Shown piece after piece: positions 16,338 through 24,625 of a stretch of DNA of 64,000 nucleotides. The stretch lies in assembly GCF_009709615.1 (NCBI RefSeq), contig NZ_WJYA01000004.1:558001-622000 (forward strand), given 5' to 3'. How positions within the stretch are numbered: position 1 is the stretch's first letter; every line of letters starts with the position of its first letter. The DNA is from Winogradskyella ouciana (GTDB lineage: Bacteria; Bacteroidota; Bacteroidia; Flavobacteriales; Flavobacteriaceae). Under the pieces are notes generated by a model, which saw nothing but the letters and a program-made list of their open reading frames with translations, had not been told where the DNA came from and searched no databases. The position numbers and the translations under genes were made by a program.

Positions 16338-17522
16338 CTAGCTTAACGCTGTTTTAATCCTTTTAATTGCCTCAATAATATGTTCTTGAGATGCCGCGTA
16401 AGAAATTCTTATACAATTAGGGTTACCAAAAGCTTCACCTGTTACTGTGGCGACAAGAGCTTCTTCCAATAAGAATAACGACATATCTGTAGCATTGTTT
16501 ATGGTTTTTCCTTTGATGGTTTTTCCGAAATAAGCGGATACATTAGGAAATACATAAAAAGCACCTTCGGGTTCATTGGTCTTAAATCCTTCTATGCCTT
16601 CCAATAAACCAAGAATAAGTTTACGACGTTCCTTAAACTCATCTACCATGTATTTGATGCGCGAAGGATCAGCTTCCAATGCTGTAATTACAGCACGCTG
16701 ACCAATACAATTGGCACCACTGGTCACTTGGCCTTGCATTTTGTTGCAGGCTCTAGCAATCCATTCTGGAGCACCTATATAACCGATTCTCCAACCCGTC
16801 ATGGCAAAAGCTTTAGAGACTCCGTTTACGGTAATGGTTCTATCGAACATATCATTAAACTGTGCCATGCTAAAATGACCTCCAATAAAATTGATGTGTT
16901 CGTAGATTTCATCAGAAACCACATAGATGTTTGGGTGTTTTTGTAAAACATCGGCAAGGGCTCTTAATTCATCCTTACTGTAAACCGACCCACTTGGGTT
17001 ACACGGTGAACTGTACCAAATCATTTTTGTTTTTGGCGTAATGGCAGCTTCAAGTTGCTCGGCTGTCATTTTAAAATCGTTCTTTATATCCGTTTGTACT
17101 TCAACCGGAACACCTCCATTTAATTTTACAATATCACTGTAGCTTACCCAGTACGGACAAGGTAAAATAACTTCGTCACCATCGTTTAGCATCACAGAGG
17201 CAATATTGAATAAAGACTGTTTAGCACCAGTGGAAACTACAATTTGAGATCTTTTGTATTCCAACTCATTATCACGCTTAAACTTAGTGATAATTGCATC
17301 CTTTAATTCTACATAACCATCAACAGGTGTATAGCTGTTATAGTTTTCGTTTACAGCATTAATAGCTGCTTCTTTAACAAAATCTGGAGTGTTAAAGTCG
17401 GGTTCTCCCAAACTTAATCCAATGATGTCTTTTCCCTCTGCTCTTAATTCTCTGGCTTTTGCAGCCATAGCAAGGGTTGCTGAAGTCGATAGATTGTTAA
17501 TTCTATCCGAAAGTTGGTTCAT
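16338..17522 (-). CDS. Class I/II PLP-dependent aminotransferase (aspartate aminotransferase type)
   Basis: This 394-residue fold-type I aminotransferase has visible PLP-site features: VVSTGAKQSLFN, SPCNPSGSVYSKDEL, DEIYEHI and the Schiff-base lysine in TVNGVSKAFAMTGWRIGY (Lys237). The family transfers an amino group between aspartate (or another amino acid) and 2-oxoglutarate. The set of conserved residues fits the subgroup Ib aspartate/prephenate aminotransferases, but substrate choice cannot be fixed from sequence. The desaturase gene lies 22 bases upstream on the same strand, so the two may share a transcript. Confidence 0.92.
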   Translation of the reverse strand: MNQLSDRINNLSTSATLAMAAKARELRAEGKDIIGLSLGEPDFNTPDFVKEAAINAVNENYNSYTPVDGYVELKDAIITKFKRDNELEYKRSQIVVSTGAKQSLFNIASVMLNDGDEVILPCPYWVSYSDIVKLNGGVPVEVQTDIKNDFKMTAEQLEAAITPKTKMIWYSSPCNPSGSVYSKDELRALADVLQKHPNIYVVSDEIYEHINFIGGHFSMAQFNDMFDRTITVNGVSKAFAMTGWRIGYIGAPEWIARACNKMQGQVTSGANCIGQRAVITALEADPSRIKYMVDEFKERRKLILGLLEGIEGFKTNEPEGAFYVFPNVSAYFGKTIKGKTINNATDMSLFLLEEALVATVTGEAFGNPNCIRISYAASQEHIIEAIKRIKTALS

Positions 17523-17544
17523 GGTTGTAATAATAGAATTATGC

Positions 17545-18639
17545 TTATATCGCTGGTCGCATTCCCATTTCTTTTAAAAATCTGAAATGTGCAGCAACCG
17601 CTTTTCTTGTGGTTTCGTATTCTTTGTACGGCAGATTGAATTCTTTTGCGGTATCCTTCACAATTTTTGCAATTTTACCATAATGGATATGGCTAATATG
17701 CGGAAAGATATGATGCTCTACTTGATGGTTTAAACCACCAGTGTACCAATTTACCAACCAATTTTTTGCTCCAAAGTTCACCGTAGTTTTTAATTGGTGT
17801 ATTGCCCACGTGTTTTTCATGGTGCCGTCCTTTTCAGGTAAATGCATTTCGGCTTCGTCCATAACGTGTGCCAATTGAAACACAATACTCAGTATCAGTC
17901 CGGCAACATAGTGCATAATAAAGAACCCAATCAACACTTCGTACCAAGCTAAGTCAGTTAAGACAATTGGTAACACAATCCACATAGAAACATACAAAAG
18001 TTTTGATACTACTAATTTACTCCAATTAATCACTGGATTGGGTAATTTACCATAAGACAATTTACGTTTCATGTAGCGTTTCATTTGCTGAAAATCTGTA
18101 GTGATCGCCCAATTAATAGTTAACAGACCATACAATAAAACGGAATAATAATGCTGGAACCTATGATGTTTCCTCCATTCAGAATGTTCGGAAAAACGTA
18201 AAATTCTTCCAGCTTCTAAATCTTCATCATGCCCATGAATGTTAGTGTAGGTGTGATGCAAAACGTTATGCTGAACTTTCCAGTTATAAACATTTCCTGC
18301 TAAAATATAAATACTACTACCCATTAAACGGTTAATCCATTCTTTGTTAGAAAAAGAACCATGATTACCATCGTGCATCACATTCATACCCACGCCAGCC
18401 ATACCAATTCCCATAACAATGGTTAAAAGTATTTGTGCCCAAGTAGGAATATTTAAGGTGAGCAATAAAAAATAAGGTGCAAGAAATATGGCAAACATTA
18501 CTATGGTTTTTAACCAAAGTTGCCAATTACCTGTGCGTTTTATGTTATTTTCCTTAAAGTAATTGTTCACACGTTTGTTCAACGTTCTAAAGAACTTTGC
18601 TGAGTCAGCTCTTGAAAAGGATAAGGTTTGTTGTGTCAT
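17545..18639 (-). CDS. Membrane fatty acid desaturase (front-end type)
   Basis: This 364-residue diiron membrane desaturase carries the three histidine boxes HDGNH (89-93), HNVLHH (124-129) and HQVEHH (305-310) and four or more membrane segments. The QVEHH form of the third box marks the front-end/linoleoyl-CoA desaturase-like branch of the family. It introduces a cis double bond in acyl chains and so adjusts membrane fluidity, which fits a cold or marine habitat. No cytochrome b5 domain is fused, so reduction must come from a separate ferredoxin or similar donor. A TAnnTTTG box lies 54 bases upstream. Confidence 0.92.
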   Translation of the reverse strand: MTQQTLSFSRADSAKFFRTLNKRVNNYFKENNIKRTGNWQLWLKTIVMFAIFLAPYFLLLTLNIPTWAQILLTIVMGIGMAGVGMNVMHDGNHGSFSNKEWINRLMGSSIYILAGNVYNWKVQHNVLHHTYTNIHGHDEDLEAGRILRFSEHSEWRKHHRFQHYYSVLLYGLLTINWAITTDFQQMKRYMKRKLSYGKLPNPVINWSKLVVSKLLYVSMWIVLPIVLTDLAWYEVLIGFFIMHYVAGLILSIVFQLAHVMDEAEMHLPEKDGTMKNTWAIHQLKTTVNFGAKNWLVNWYTGGLNHQVEHHIFPHISHIHYGKIAKIVKDTAKEFNLPYKEYETTRKAVAAHFRFLKEMGMRPAI

Positions 18640-18692
18640 AAATAATAAAATTTAATATATAACGTATAGGGATTAGATACATTATAATTCGC

Positions 18693-18700
18693 CAAAGATA
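18693..18700 (-). promoter_or_regulatory. Bacteroidota -7 box for the desaturase gene
   Basis: The minus strand reads TATCTTTG, 54 bases upstream of the desaturase ATG. Confidence 0.5.
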
Positions 18701-18759
18701 GTTAATATATAAAACGAAGCCTTAATGATTAAGGTTAAATTATCCACAATAAAATAATG

Positions 18760-18767
18760 TATTTTTG
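18760..18767 (+). promoter_or_regulatory. Bacteroidota -7 box for rsmG
   Basis: TATTTTTG lies 15 bases upstream of the rsmG ATG, which predicts a leader of only about ten bases. Confidence 0.55.
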
Positions 18768-18781
18768 CAGAAATTACAATT

Positions 18782-19408
18782 ATGGATTTAATCCTAAAAT
18801 ATTTTCCAAACTTAACTGAGGTGCAAATAGCGCAGTTTGAGGCTTTAGAGCAATTATATAAAGATTGGAACTCTAAGATAAACGTAGTGTCTCGGAAAGA
18901 TATCGATGAATTGTATCTAAGACACGTATTACATTCATTAGGCATAGCAAAAGTGATTAACTTCAGTGATGATTCTTCAATTTTAGATGTAGGTACTGGT
19001 GGTGGATTTCCAGGAGTACCTTTGGCAATTTTATTTCCTAATTGTCAATTTCACTTGGTAGATAGCATCAATAAAAAACTAAAAGTTATTAATGCAGTAT
19101 GTGAAGCCATTGAATTAACCAATGTTAAGACAACACATAGTAGAGTAGAAGCGATTGATGAAACCTATGATTTTATAGTGAGTAGAGCTGTGACTGCGAT
19201 GCCTGAGTTTACAAAATGGGTAAAAGGTAAAATAGCCAAACAGCAAAAAAATGAACTTAAAAATGGAATTCTCTATTTAAAAGGCGGTGATTTAACGGAT
19301 GAATTAAAACAATATTCTACAGTTAAAGCATATTTGCTTTCAGATTATTTTGAAGAAGCCTTTTTTGAAACTAAAAAAGTAATTTACTTACCATTAAAGC
19401 ATAAATAA
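18782..19408 (+). CDS. rsmG: 16S rRNA (guanine527-N7)-methyltransferase
   Basis: This 208-residue class I methyltransferase (formerly GidB) modifies G527 of 16S rRNA. Family features are FEALEQLYKDWNSKINVVSRKD at the N-terminus, the SAM loop LDVGTGGGFPGVPLAILFP, and SRAVTAMPEF. It stands alone between the divergent desaturase gene and a terminator shared with the T9SS hydrolase gene. Confidence 0.96.
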   Translation: MDLILKYFPNLTEVQIAQFEALEQLYKDWNSKINVVSRKDIDELYLRHVLHSLGIAKVINFSDDSSILDVGTGGGFPGVPLAILFPNCQFHLVDSINKKLKVINAVCEAIELTNVKTTHSRVEAIDETYDFIVSRAVTAMPEFTKWVKGKIAKQQKNELKNGILYLKGGDLTDELKQYSTVKAYLLSDYFEEAFFETKKVIYLPLKHK

Positions 19409-19438
19409 AAAAAGCTCTTCAGATGAAGAGCTTTTTTA
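19409..19438. terminator. Bidirectional intrinsic terminator after rsmG
   Basis: The 10-bp stem AAAGCTCTTC/GAAGAGCTTT with a 4-base loop has an A run before it and a T run after it. It serves rsmG and probably also the convergent hydrolase gene. Confidence 0.85.
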
Positions 19439-19456
19439 ATGGTTGATCTTTGGTTT

Positions 19457-21154
19457 TTAGTTGGCTAAAAATTTAGTCGTAAATGTTTCGTTATTTTCAG
19501 CTCTAACATTCACAATATAAAACCCTGAAGTTAATTTAACAGGAATTGATGTTCTGCTACCTAATGAGGTTGTTGAGTTAAACACCATTTTACCTGTAAC
19601 ATCAACAATACTTATATTAGCATAGGTATTTCTATTAGAAAGTAATACCAATTCATTTTCAATGGGATTTTTCTCTAGTTGAAAGGTCATTCTATCATTG
19701 CCCGAAACGCTTAATGGTGGAGTTAGTATTTCAACTAAGGCAAAATTAACATTATCCTCTGTTAATTGTACGTGTGGTTCGTTATCATCTGGTAAAAATG
19801 TATTGTCAAAAGGTGTGTCATTAGTTGTAGCACGACCTGCTAAATCTATGCTGTGATGCCAGTTGATATCATCCCCTGTAGCCTCGTCGGTTATATCTAG
19901 CGCTAAAGCACTTACTGAAGGAATAAAACTAAATTTATCAATTTGTAAAGCCGCTAAGAATTCTGCGGCAAGTCCACCTCCACCTCCTAAATCTCCTGTG
20001 AGGCCAGATAAATCAAACAAACCACCTGGTGCGGAATCGACTCCATCAAAATTTGTAGTGCCAGAACTTGCAGTGGATTCAACAACTATAAATGGAGGAA
20101 AAACTGGAGCATAAAACCGACTGATTTGTTGTGCAGCACCAGTAGGAGGAGTCATATAAATTTCAACTTCTACATCAATAGGTCCAAAAGGACCATCGAC
20201 AGGTATTGAAGTATCTACAATAGTAAATCCATTCGTAATTGGTGTAACACCATCAGCTGCTAAGTAAGTGCTTCCTATTCCGCTACCATTTATAATGGAA
20301 ATATTCCTAGTGTTTTGCGGGAAACCATTAGATGTAAAAGAATTTATACTGGCTTCAAATGTTGTTCTAAACGGATGCGGTTGAGGTAATGTTAAGGCTG
20401 GGTCAAATTCTACCGTACTACCAGATTGTAGATGTGTTTCAAAATGATCTACAAGTAATTGACGTGCAGCAGGTGATTTAAGCAATGAATTAATCAATGG
20501 TTGAACTTCTGGAACAGGATTTAGATCATTAAATGCTAAATAATTCAATTGGTGCTGTAAACCAATTGGAACATTTGCTCCATGATGTGGTGAGTCGAAT
20601 GAAATGTACAAACGCGTGTCTGTATCAAGGGTGTTGGCTTCCATATAATTTAAAGCGTAGCGCGTTATGATGCCACCCATACTTGGCCCAATAATTACAT
20701 TTTCTTCTGGGCTGTTTGCTGCCTTTGCGGTATTAATTATATCCAAAAGCTCTACGAGTAACATTGCGTTACGTTCCATAAAATCAGCTCCTCCATCAAC
20801 TGTGGCACCATCTGCTGTTCTTACATAAACAGGAAAATTTAATATAACTACATCAAACCCTTGTGCTCTAACTAAATCTGCTAGATTTTGAGTTCCTGAG
20901 CTGCCATTGAAATCCAATAAACTATAAAGACCAGGAATATCCCTAGCGTCACCAGGGTCGAAACCATCTACAACAATGATAGGCTTATCTAGAATATTAT
21001 CTGGACTTAGAAATATTTCATATTCACCTTCTCCAGGGTAATTTACTGCTTCGCCATAGGCTGATAAATCTGGTGTTATGCCTGATGTTAATGCGGTTTG
21101 CCCAAAAATTAAAACTGGTAAAAACAATAAGATAGAAAAGTAGAGTTTTCTCAT
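19457..21154 (-). CDS. Secreted alpha/beta-hydrolase with T9SS C-terminal sorting domain
   Basis: This 565-residue exported protein has a signal peptide (MRKLYFSILLFLPVLIFGQ). An alpha/beta-hydrolase region follows, with the nucleophile elbow GPSMGG (Ser158) preceded by VVDGFDPGDA and DVVILNFPVY. The middle is Gly-rich (LGGGGGLAAEFL). The C-terminus is a type A Por-secretion tail: FQLEKNPIENELVL, ISIVDVTGKMVF, IPVKLTSGFYIVNV and a basic end (FTTKFLAN). It is therefore predicted to leave the cell through the T9SS and be anchored at the surface or released. The enzyme class looks like an esterase or lipase; its substrate cannot be told. The gene stands alone. Confidence 0.87.
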   Translation of the reverse strand: MRKLYFSILLFLPVLIFGQTALTSGITPDLSAYGEAVNYPGEGEYEIFLSPDNILDKPIIVVDGFDPGDARDIPGLYSLLDFNGSSGTQNLADLVRAQGFDVVILNFPVYVRTADGATVDGGADFMERNAMLLVELLDIINTAKAANSPEENVIIGPSMGGIITRYALNYMEANTLDTDTRLYISFDSPHHGANVPIGLQHQLNYLAFNDLNPVPEVQPLINSLLKSPAARQLLVDHFETHLQSGSTVEFDPALTLPQPHPFRTTFEASINSFTSNGFPQNTRNISIINGSGIGSTYLAADGVTPITNGFTIVDTSIPVDGPFGPIDVEVEIYMTPPTGAAQQISRFYAPVFPPFIVVESTASSGTTNFDGVDSAPGGLFDLSGLTGDLGGGGGLAAEFLAALQIDKFSFIPSVSALALDITDEATGDDINWHHSIDLAGRATTNDTPFDNTFLPDDNEPHVQLTEDNVNFALVEILTPPLSVSGNDRMTFQLEKNPIENELVLLSNRNTYANISIVDVTGKMVFNSTTSLGSRTSIPVKLTSGFYIVNVRAENNETFTTKFLAN

Positions 21155-21240
21155 AGGAAGAGGAATTAATTAATTAAGATCGATAAGATACGAAGTTTAA
21201 GCGTTATTTTTATTTTTCCTATTATCATTTCTATGAAAAG

Positions 21241-21279
21241 CAAAAAAAATCCTTAAAAGTATAGCACTTCTAAGGATTT
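21241..21279 (-). terminator. Intrinsic terminator of pruA
   Basis: The 9-bp stem AAATCCTTA/TAAGGATTT is followed by a T run on the minus strand, about 20 bases after the pruA stop. Confidence 0.75.
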
Positions 21280-21301
21280 GTATTTCAGTTTGTTGTGATT
21301 C

Positions 21302-22927
21302 TTAACCTAAAAAAGGATATCTGTAATCTGTAGGTGTAACAAAAGTTTCCTTTATTAATCTTGGTGATACCCAACGCAATAAGTTTTGAGCACTACCAGC
21401 TTTGTCATTCGTTCCAGAAGCTCTTGCACCTCCAAATGGTTGTTGACCTACAACGGCACCTGTTGGTTTGTCGTTGATATAGAAATTACCAGCTGAGTTT
21501 TGTAGCGCTTTAGCAGCCTCATCAATAGCATATCTATCCGTTGCTAAGATAGCTCCTGTAAGGGCATATTCACTCGTACCATCTACCACTTTTAGAGTTT
21601 CAGAAAATTTATCGTCTTCATAAACATAAATTGTGATGACAGGTCCAAATAATTCCGTACACATGGTTGTATATTTAGGGTCTGTAGTAACTATTACTGT
21701 TGGCTCAACAAAATATCCTTTGGATTTGTCATAGTTTCCGCCAGCAATAATTTCTGCATTACTATCGGCTTTTGCACCATCGATGTATTTAGCTAATTTA
21801 TCAAAAGAGCCTTCATGGATTACCGCAGTAATAAAATTGCTCATATCTTCAGGAGAGCCCATTTTAAAAGATTTTAAATCCTCTAAAAGATAATCTTTAA
21901 CATCTCCCCAAATTCCCTTTGGGATATATGCTCTTGAAGCCGCACTACATTTTTGTCCTTGGAATTCAAATGCGCCTCTAGCAATTGCTGTTGCGACTTG
22001 CTTGGCATTTGCTGTTTTATGTGCAACAATAAAGTCCTTTCCTCCTGTTTCGCCAACAATTCTAGGATAAGTTTTATAATTATGGATGTTGTTTCCAATT
22101 TGTTTCCAAAGTTCTTTAAACACATGTGTTGAACCCGTAAAATGTAATCCTGAAAAATCTGGACTAGCTAAAACCGTATTTGTAATCATCACTGGGTCAC
22201 CGAAAACAACATTAATAACACCATCTGGTACACCAGCTTCTTTAAATACATCCATAATAACTTTTGCTGAATACACTTGGCTATCACTTGGTTTCCAAAC
22301 CACAACATTACCCATTAATGCCATACAAGCTGGTAAGTTTCCAGCTATAGCTGTAAAGTTAAAAGGTGTTACTGCATATGTAAACCCTTCAAGCGGTCTG
22401 TATTCAACACGGTTCCAAGCATCACTTGTGCTTTCTGGCTGTTCCATGTAAATATCAGTCATAAACTGAACATTAAAACGTAAGAAGTCTATAAGCTCAC
22501 AGGCGGCATCAATTTCAGCTTGATGTATAGTTTTAGATTGAGCAATCATAGTTGCTGCATTAATCTTAGCTCTATATGGTCCGGCAATTAATTCTGCGGC
22601 TTTTAAGAAAATACCAGCACGATGTTCCCAAGGCATTTGAGACCAAGACTTACGAGCTTCTAGAGCTGTAGCAATTGCTTCATCAATATGCTTTTGCTCA
22701 GCGATATGGTATTCGCCAACAATATGTTGATGATCGTGCGGAGGAGACATGGTTCTTGTGTTACCAGTTTTCACATCTTTTCCATTGATATATAGAGGGA
22801 CTTCTACCTTGCTGTTAAACATCGATTTATAAGCTTCTGAAACAGCTTTGCGCTCTGGCGAACCAGGAGCATAAGACTTAACAGGCTCGTTAACAGCTAT
22901 TGGTACATTAAAGAATCCTTTTCCCAT
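21302..22927 (-). CDS. pruA: L-glutamate gamma-semialdehyde (1-pyrroline-5-carboxylate) dehydrogenase
   Basis: This 541-residue NAD+-dependent aldehyde dehydrogenase performs the second step of proline degradation, oxidising glutamate gamma-semialdehyde to glutamate. Its N-terminus (MGKGFFNVPIAVNEPVKSYAPG) matches the stand-alone P5C dehydrogenase family rather than bifunctional PutA. The catalytic glutamate lies in VGETGGKDFIVAH and the nucleophilic cysteine in FEFQGQKCSAASRAY; the NAD site includes FTAIAGNLPA and FTGSTHVFKELW. Proline dehydrogenase is not in the window. It has its own promoter box and terminator. Confidence 0.96.
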   Translation of the reverse strand: MGKGFFNVPIAVNEPVKSYAPGSPERKAVSEAYKSMFNSKVEVPLYINGKDVKTGNTRTMSPPHDHQHIVGEYHIAEQKHIDEAIATALEARKSWSQMPWEHRAGIFLKAAELIAGPYRAKINAATMIAQSKTIHQAEIDAACELIDFLRFNVQFMTDIYMEQPESTSDAWNRVEYRPLEGFTYAVTPFNFTAIAGNLPACMALMGNVVVWKPSDSQVYSAKVIMDVFKEAGVPDGVINVVFGDPVMITNTVLASPDFSGLHFTGSTHVFKELWKQIGNNIHNYKTYPRIVGETGGKDFIVAHKTANAKQVATAIARGAFEFQGQKCSAASRAYIPKGIWGDVKDYLLEDLKSFKMGSPEDMSNFITAVIHEGSFDKLAKYIDGAKADSNAEIIAGGNYDKSKGYFVEPTVIVTTDPKYTTMCTELFGPVITIYVYEDDKFSETLKVVDGTSEYALTGAILATDRYAIDEAAKALQNSAGNFYINDKPTGAVVGQQPFGGARASGTNDKAGSAQNLLRWVSPRLIKETFVTPTDYRYPFLG

Positions 22928-22964
22928 GATATGTTATGTTTTTTTAATTTGAATTTTGAAAGTG

Positions 22965-22972
22965 CAAAGTTA
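22965..22972 (-). promoter_or_regulatory. Bacteroidota -7 box for pruA
   Basis: The minus strand reads TAACTTTG, 38 bases upstream of the pruA ATG. Confidence 0.5.
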
Positions 22973-23072
22973 CAATATTTATGAGATATTGTTAATTTCA
23001 AACGTTATAGTTCTGTGAAACTTACGAGCATTATTTTTTGTAAGTTGCTCCCTTAAATTTTTGAAGCCCTTT

Positions 23073-24080
23073 ATGCTTAATAATGACGCTTTTATTATTG
23101 TACTGGCCTACCCGGAAACCATTGTGCCTCATGCTAAAGAACGGTACTCTAAGTTTTTGCGCTTTGCCTTCATAGGTGGTAAAAAACATGTTAGAGCAGG
23201 TCACGCAGCATTGGTTTTAATACATAAAAGCTCAGGTGTTTTAGAGTATTTCGACTTTGGGAGATATATAACTACAGAACCCAACGGAAGGGTGAGAGGA
23301 AGAGAGACTGATTTTGAGCTGAATCTCCCAATCGTTGCAAATATTAAGAATGATACCGTACAAAATTTAGATGAAATACTGAAGTTTTTGGCTACGCATC
23401 CTAAATTAACCCATGGTGAAGGTACTATGTACGCTTCAGTTTGTAATGCAGTTAATTATAATTTAGCGCGAGACTATATCGATAAGATGCAAAACAAAGG
23501 TTTTATAAGATATGGTGCTTTTATTAAAGATGCGACTAACTGCGCACGTTTTGTTACGGACACCTTAATTGAGAGTGTGACAAATGATAGCATTAAGAAA
23601 AAACTCATAAAATCTAAGAGCTTTACACCAAGTACTATTGGAAACGTTGTTATTTCGGATACAGAGAATTTTGTTTACTCAGTTTCTGACAATGGTGAAA
23701 TCAATGAATTTGATTCTACCGTACGTAAGCAAAACCGAAAACTATTTTTGGATGTTCTAAAAGATTACAACCCAAGTTTAGAAGGAAAAATTTTGCCAAA
23801 ATATAATGATGAAAAAAAAGATCATGCACAATGGTTAGGAGGATTAGGAACAGGTGCTTGGTTTGAACTTTACGACGTTAGAAGTAAATCTGACTATCGC
23901 TTTAGACGAATTTCACCTTATGGGAATGTGGATTGCGATGGCATCTATAAAGTGAATGACACAAGTTTTGATATCAGTTCAGAGTATCAATTTTTATATA
24001 ACTCTAACTGCTTGTTTTTTCATGTTGAGCAGGATTCTAAAACTTATCGTTTTGATTTTATAAAAGACTTCAAAAAATAA
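23073..24080 (+). CDS. DUF6695-like protein with features of a permuted papain/NlpC-P60 fold
   Basis: This 335-residue cytoplasmic protein has no signal peptide. I start at ATG 23073 (MLNNDAFIIVLAYPE); a TTG four codons earlier is the only alternative. It looks like the flavobacterial DUF6695 family, whose function is unknown. Two spaced motifs recall the circularly permuted papain fold of LRAT and YiiX-type proteins, where the catalytic His comes before the Cys: RAGHAALVLI (His44) and DATNCARFVTDTL (Cys157, compare NCEHFV in LRAT). The C-terminal 150 residues form a separate beta-rich region (EFDSTVRKQNRKLF, WFELYDVRSKSDYRFRRISPYG). If the reading is right it could be a thiol hydrolase or acyltransferase. 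This function is inference. Confidence 0.6.
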   Translation: MLNNDAFIIVLAYPETIVPHAKERYSKFLRFAFIGGKKHVRAGHAALVLIHKSSGVLEYFDFGRYITTEPNGRVRGRETDFELNLPIVANIKNDTVQNLDEILKFLATHPKLTHGEGTMYASVCNAVNYNLARDYIDKMQNKGFIRYGAFIKDATNCARFVTDTLIESVTNDSIKKKLIKSKSFTPSTIGNVVISDTENFVYSVSDNGEINEFDSTVRKQNRKLFLDVLKDYNPSLEGKILPKYNDEKKDHAQWLGGLGTGAWFELYDVRSKSDYRFRRISPYGNVDCDGIYKVNDTSFDISSEYQFLYNSNCLFFHVEQDSKTYRFDFIKDFKK

Positions 24081-24087
24081 AAGATAA

Positions 24088-24174
24088 TTGTCATATCGAC
24101 TGAGTGAGGCGCGAACAACAATAAATTAAATTGATGATTGTTTAAGAGATTCCTGAATACTTCGGAATGATATA
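24088..24174. repeat. Intergenic inverted-repeat element of flavobacterial type
   Basis: The spacer begins TTGTCATATCGACTGAG and ends ACTTCGGAATGATA, so its ends are imperfect inverted copies of each other. This TCAT..CGA / TTCG..ATGA layout is common in intergenic regions of flavobacteria. No coding capacity. Confidence 0.5.
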
Positions 24175-24176
24175 AC

Positions 24177-24563
24177 CTAATTAAGTGCGAAAGGCGCACT
24201 TAATTTAAACGTAGGAATGTAAACTTTAAATTTACTGGCCTTTGTAAAGTTAACCATATTGTAATGTCCTTGCATGGCACCAAAAGGTGATGTTAAAAGA
24301 CACCCGGAATTGTATGTGTGGGATTCTCCTGGTTTTAATACAGGCTTTTTACCAATAACACCTTCGCCTTCAATAATCTCTTCCTTATTGAGCGCGTCTA
24401 GTATTTTCCAATGTCTTGAATTGAGCTGTACGGAATCTTTACTTTGGTTTTCAATAGTTACTTTATAACCAAATGCGAAGTGCACTTTATAATTTTTATA
24501 AAATGTACCTTCAAAATTGGTTTCGACAGAAATTTTTATGCCGCTTGTAACTTGTTGTACCAT
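24177..24563 (-). CDS. apaG: ApaG family protein
   Basis: This 128-residue protein with a fibronectin-III-like beta fold is close to the usual ApaG length (about 125). Family signatures include FAFGYKVTIENQSKDSVQLNSRHW and GVIGKKPVLKPGESHTYNSGC followed by LLTSPFGAMQGHYNM. ApaG has been linked to Co2+ resistance and Mg2+ efflux, but its molecular role is unsettled. The last codons and the stop lie within a perfect 11-bp inverted repeat (24179-24205). Confidence 0.93.
   Translation of the reverse strand: MVQQVTSGIKISVETNFEGTFYKNYKVHFAFGYKVTIENQSKDSVQLNSRHWKILDALNKEEIIEGEGVIGKKPVLKPGESHTYNSGCLLTSPFGAMQGHYNMVNFTKASKFKVYIPTFKLSAPFALN
24179..24205. repeat. Perfect 11-bp hairpin overlapping the apaG stop codon
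   Basis: AATTAAGTGCG and CGCACTTAATT are separated by 5 bases. The hairpin encodes the last residues of ApaG and ends in its stop codon. No T run follows on either strand, so it is not a classical terminator. It may protect the 3' end or slow transcription. Confidence 0.5.
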
Positions 24564-24625
24564 GAACTTTAAGAAAAGAGTATGCTAAAATAGCATAATT
24601 TTTGAATGATAGCGCAATTTTTACG

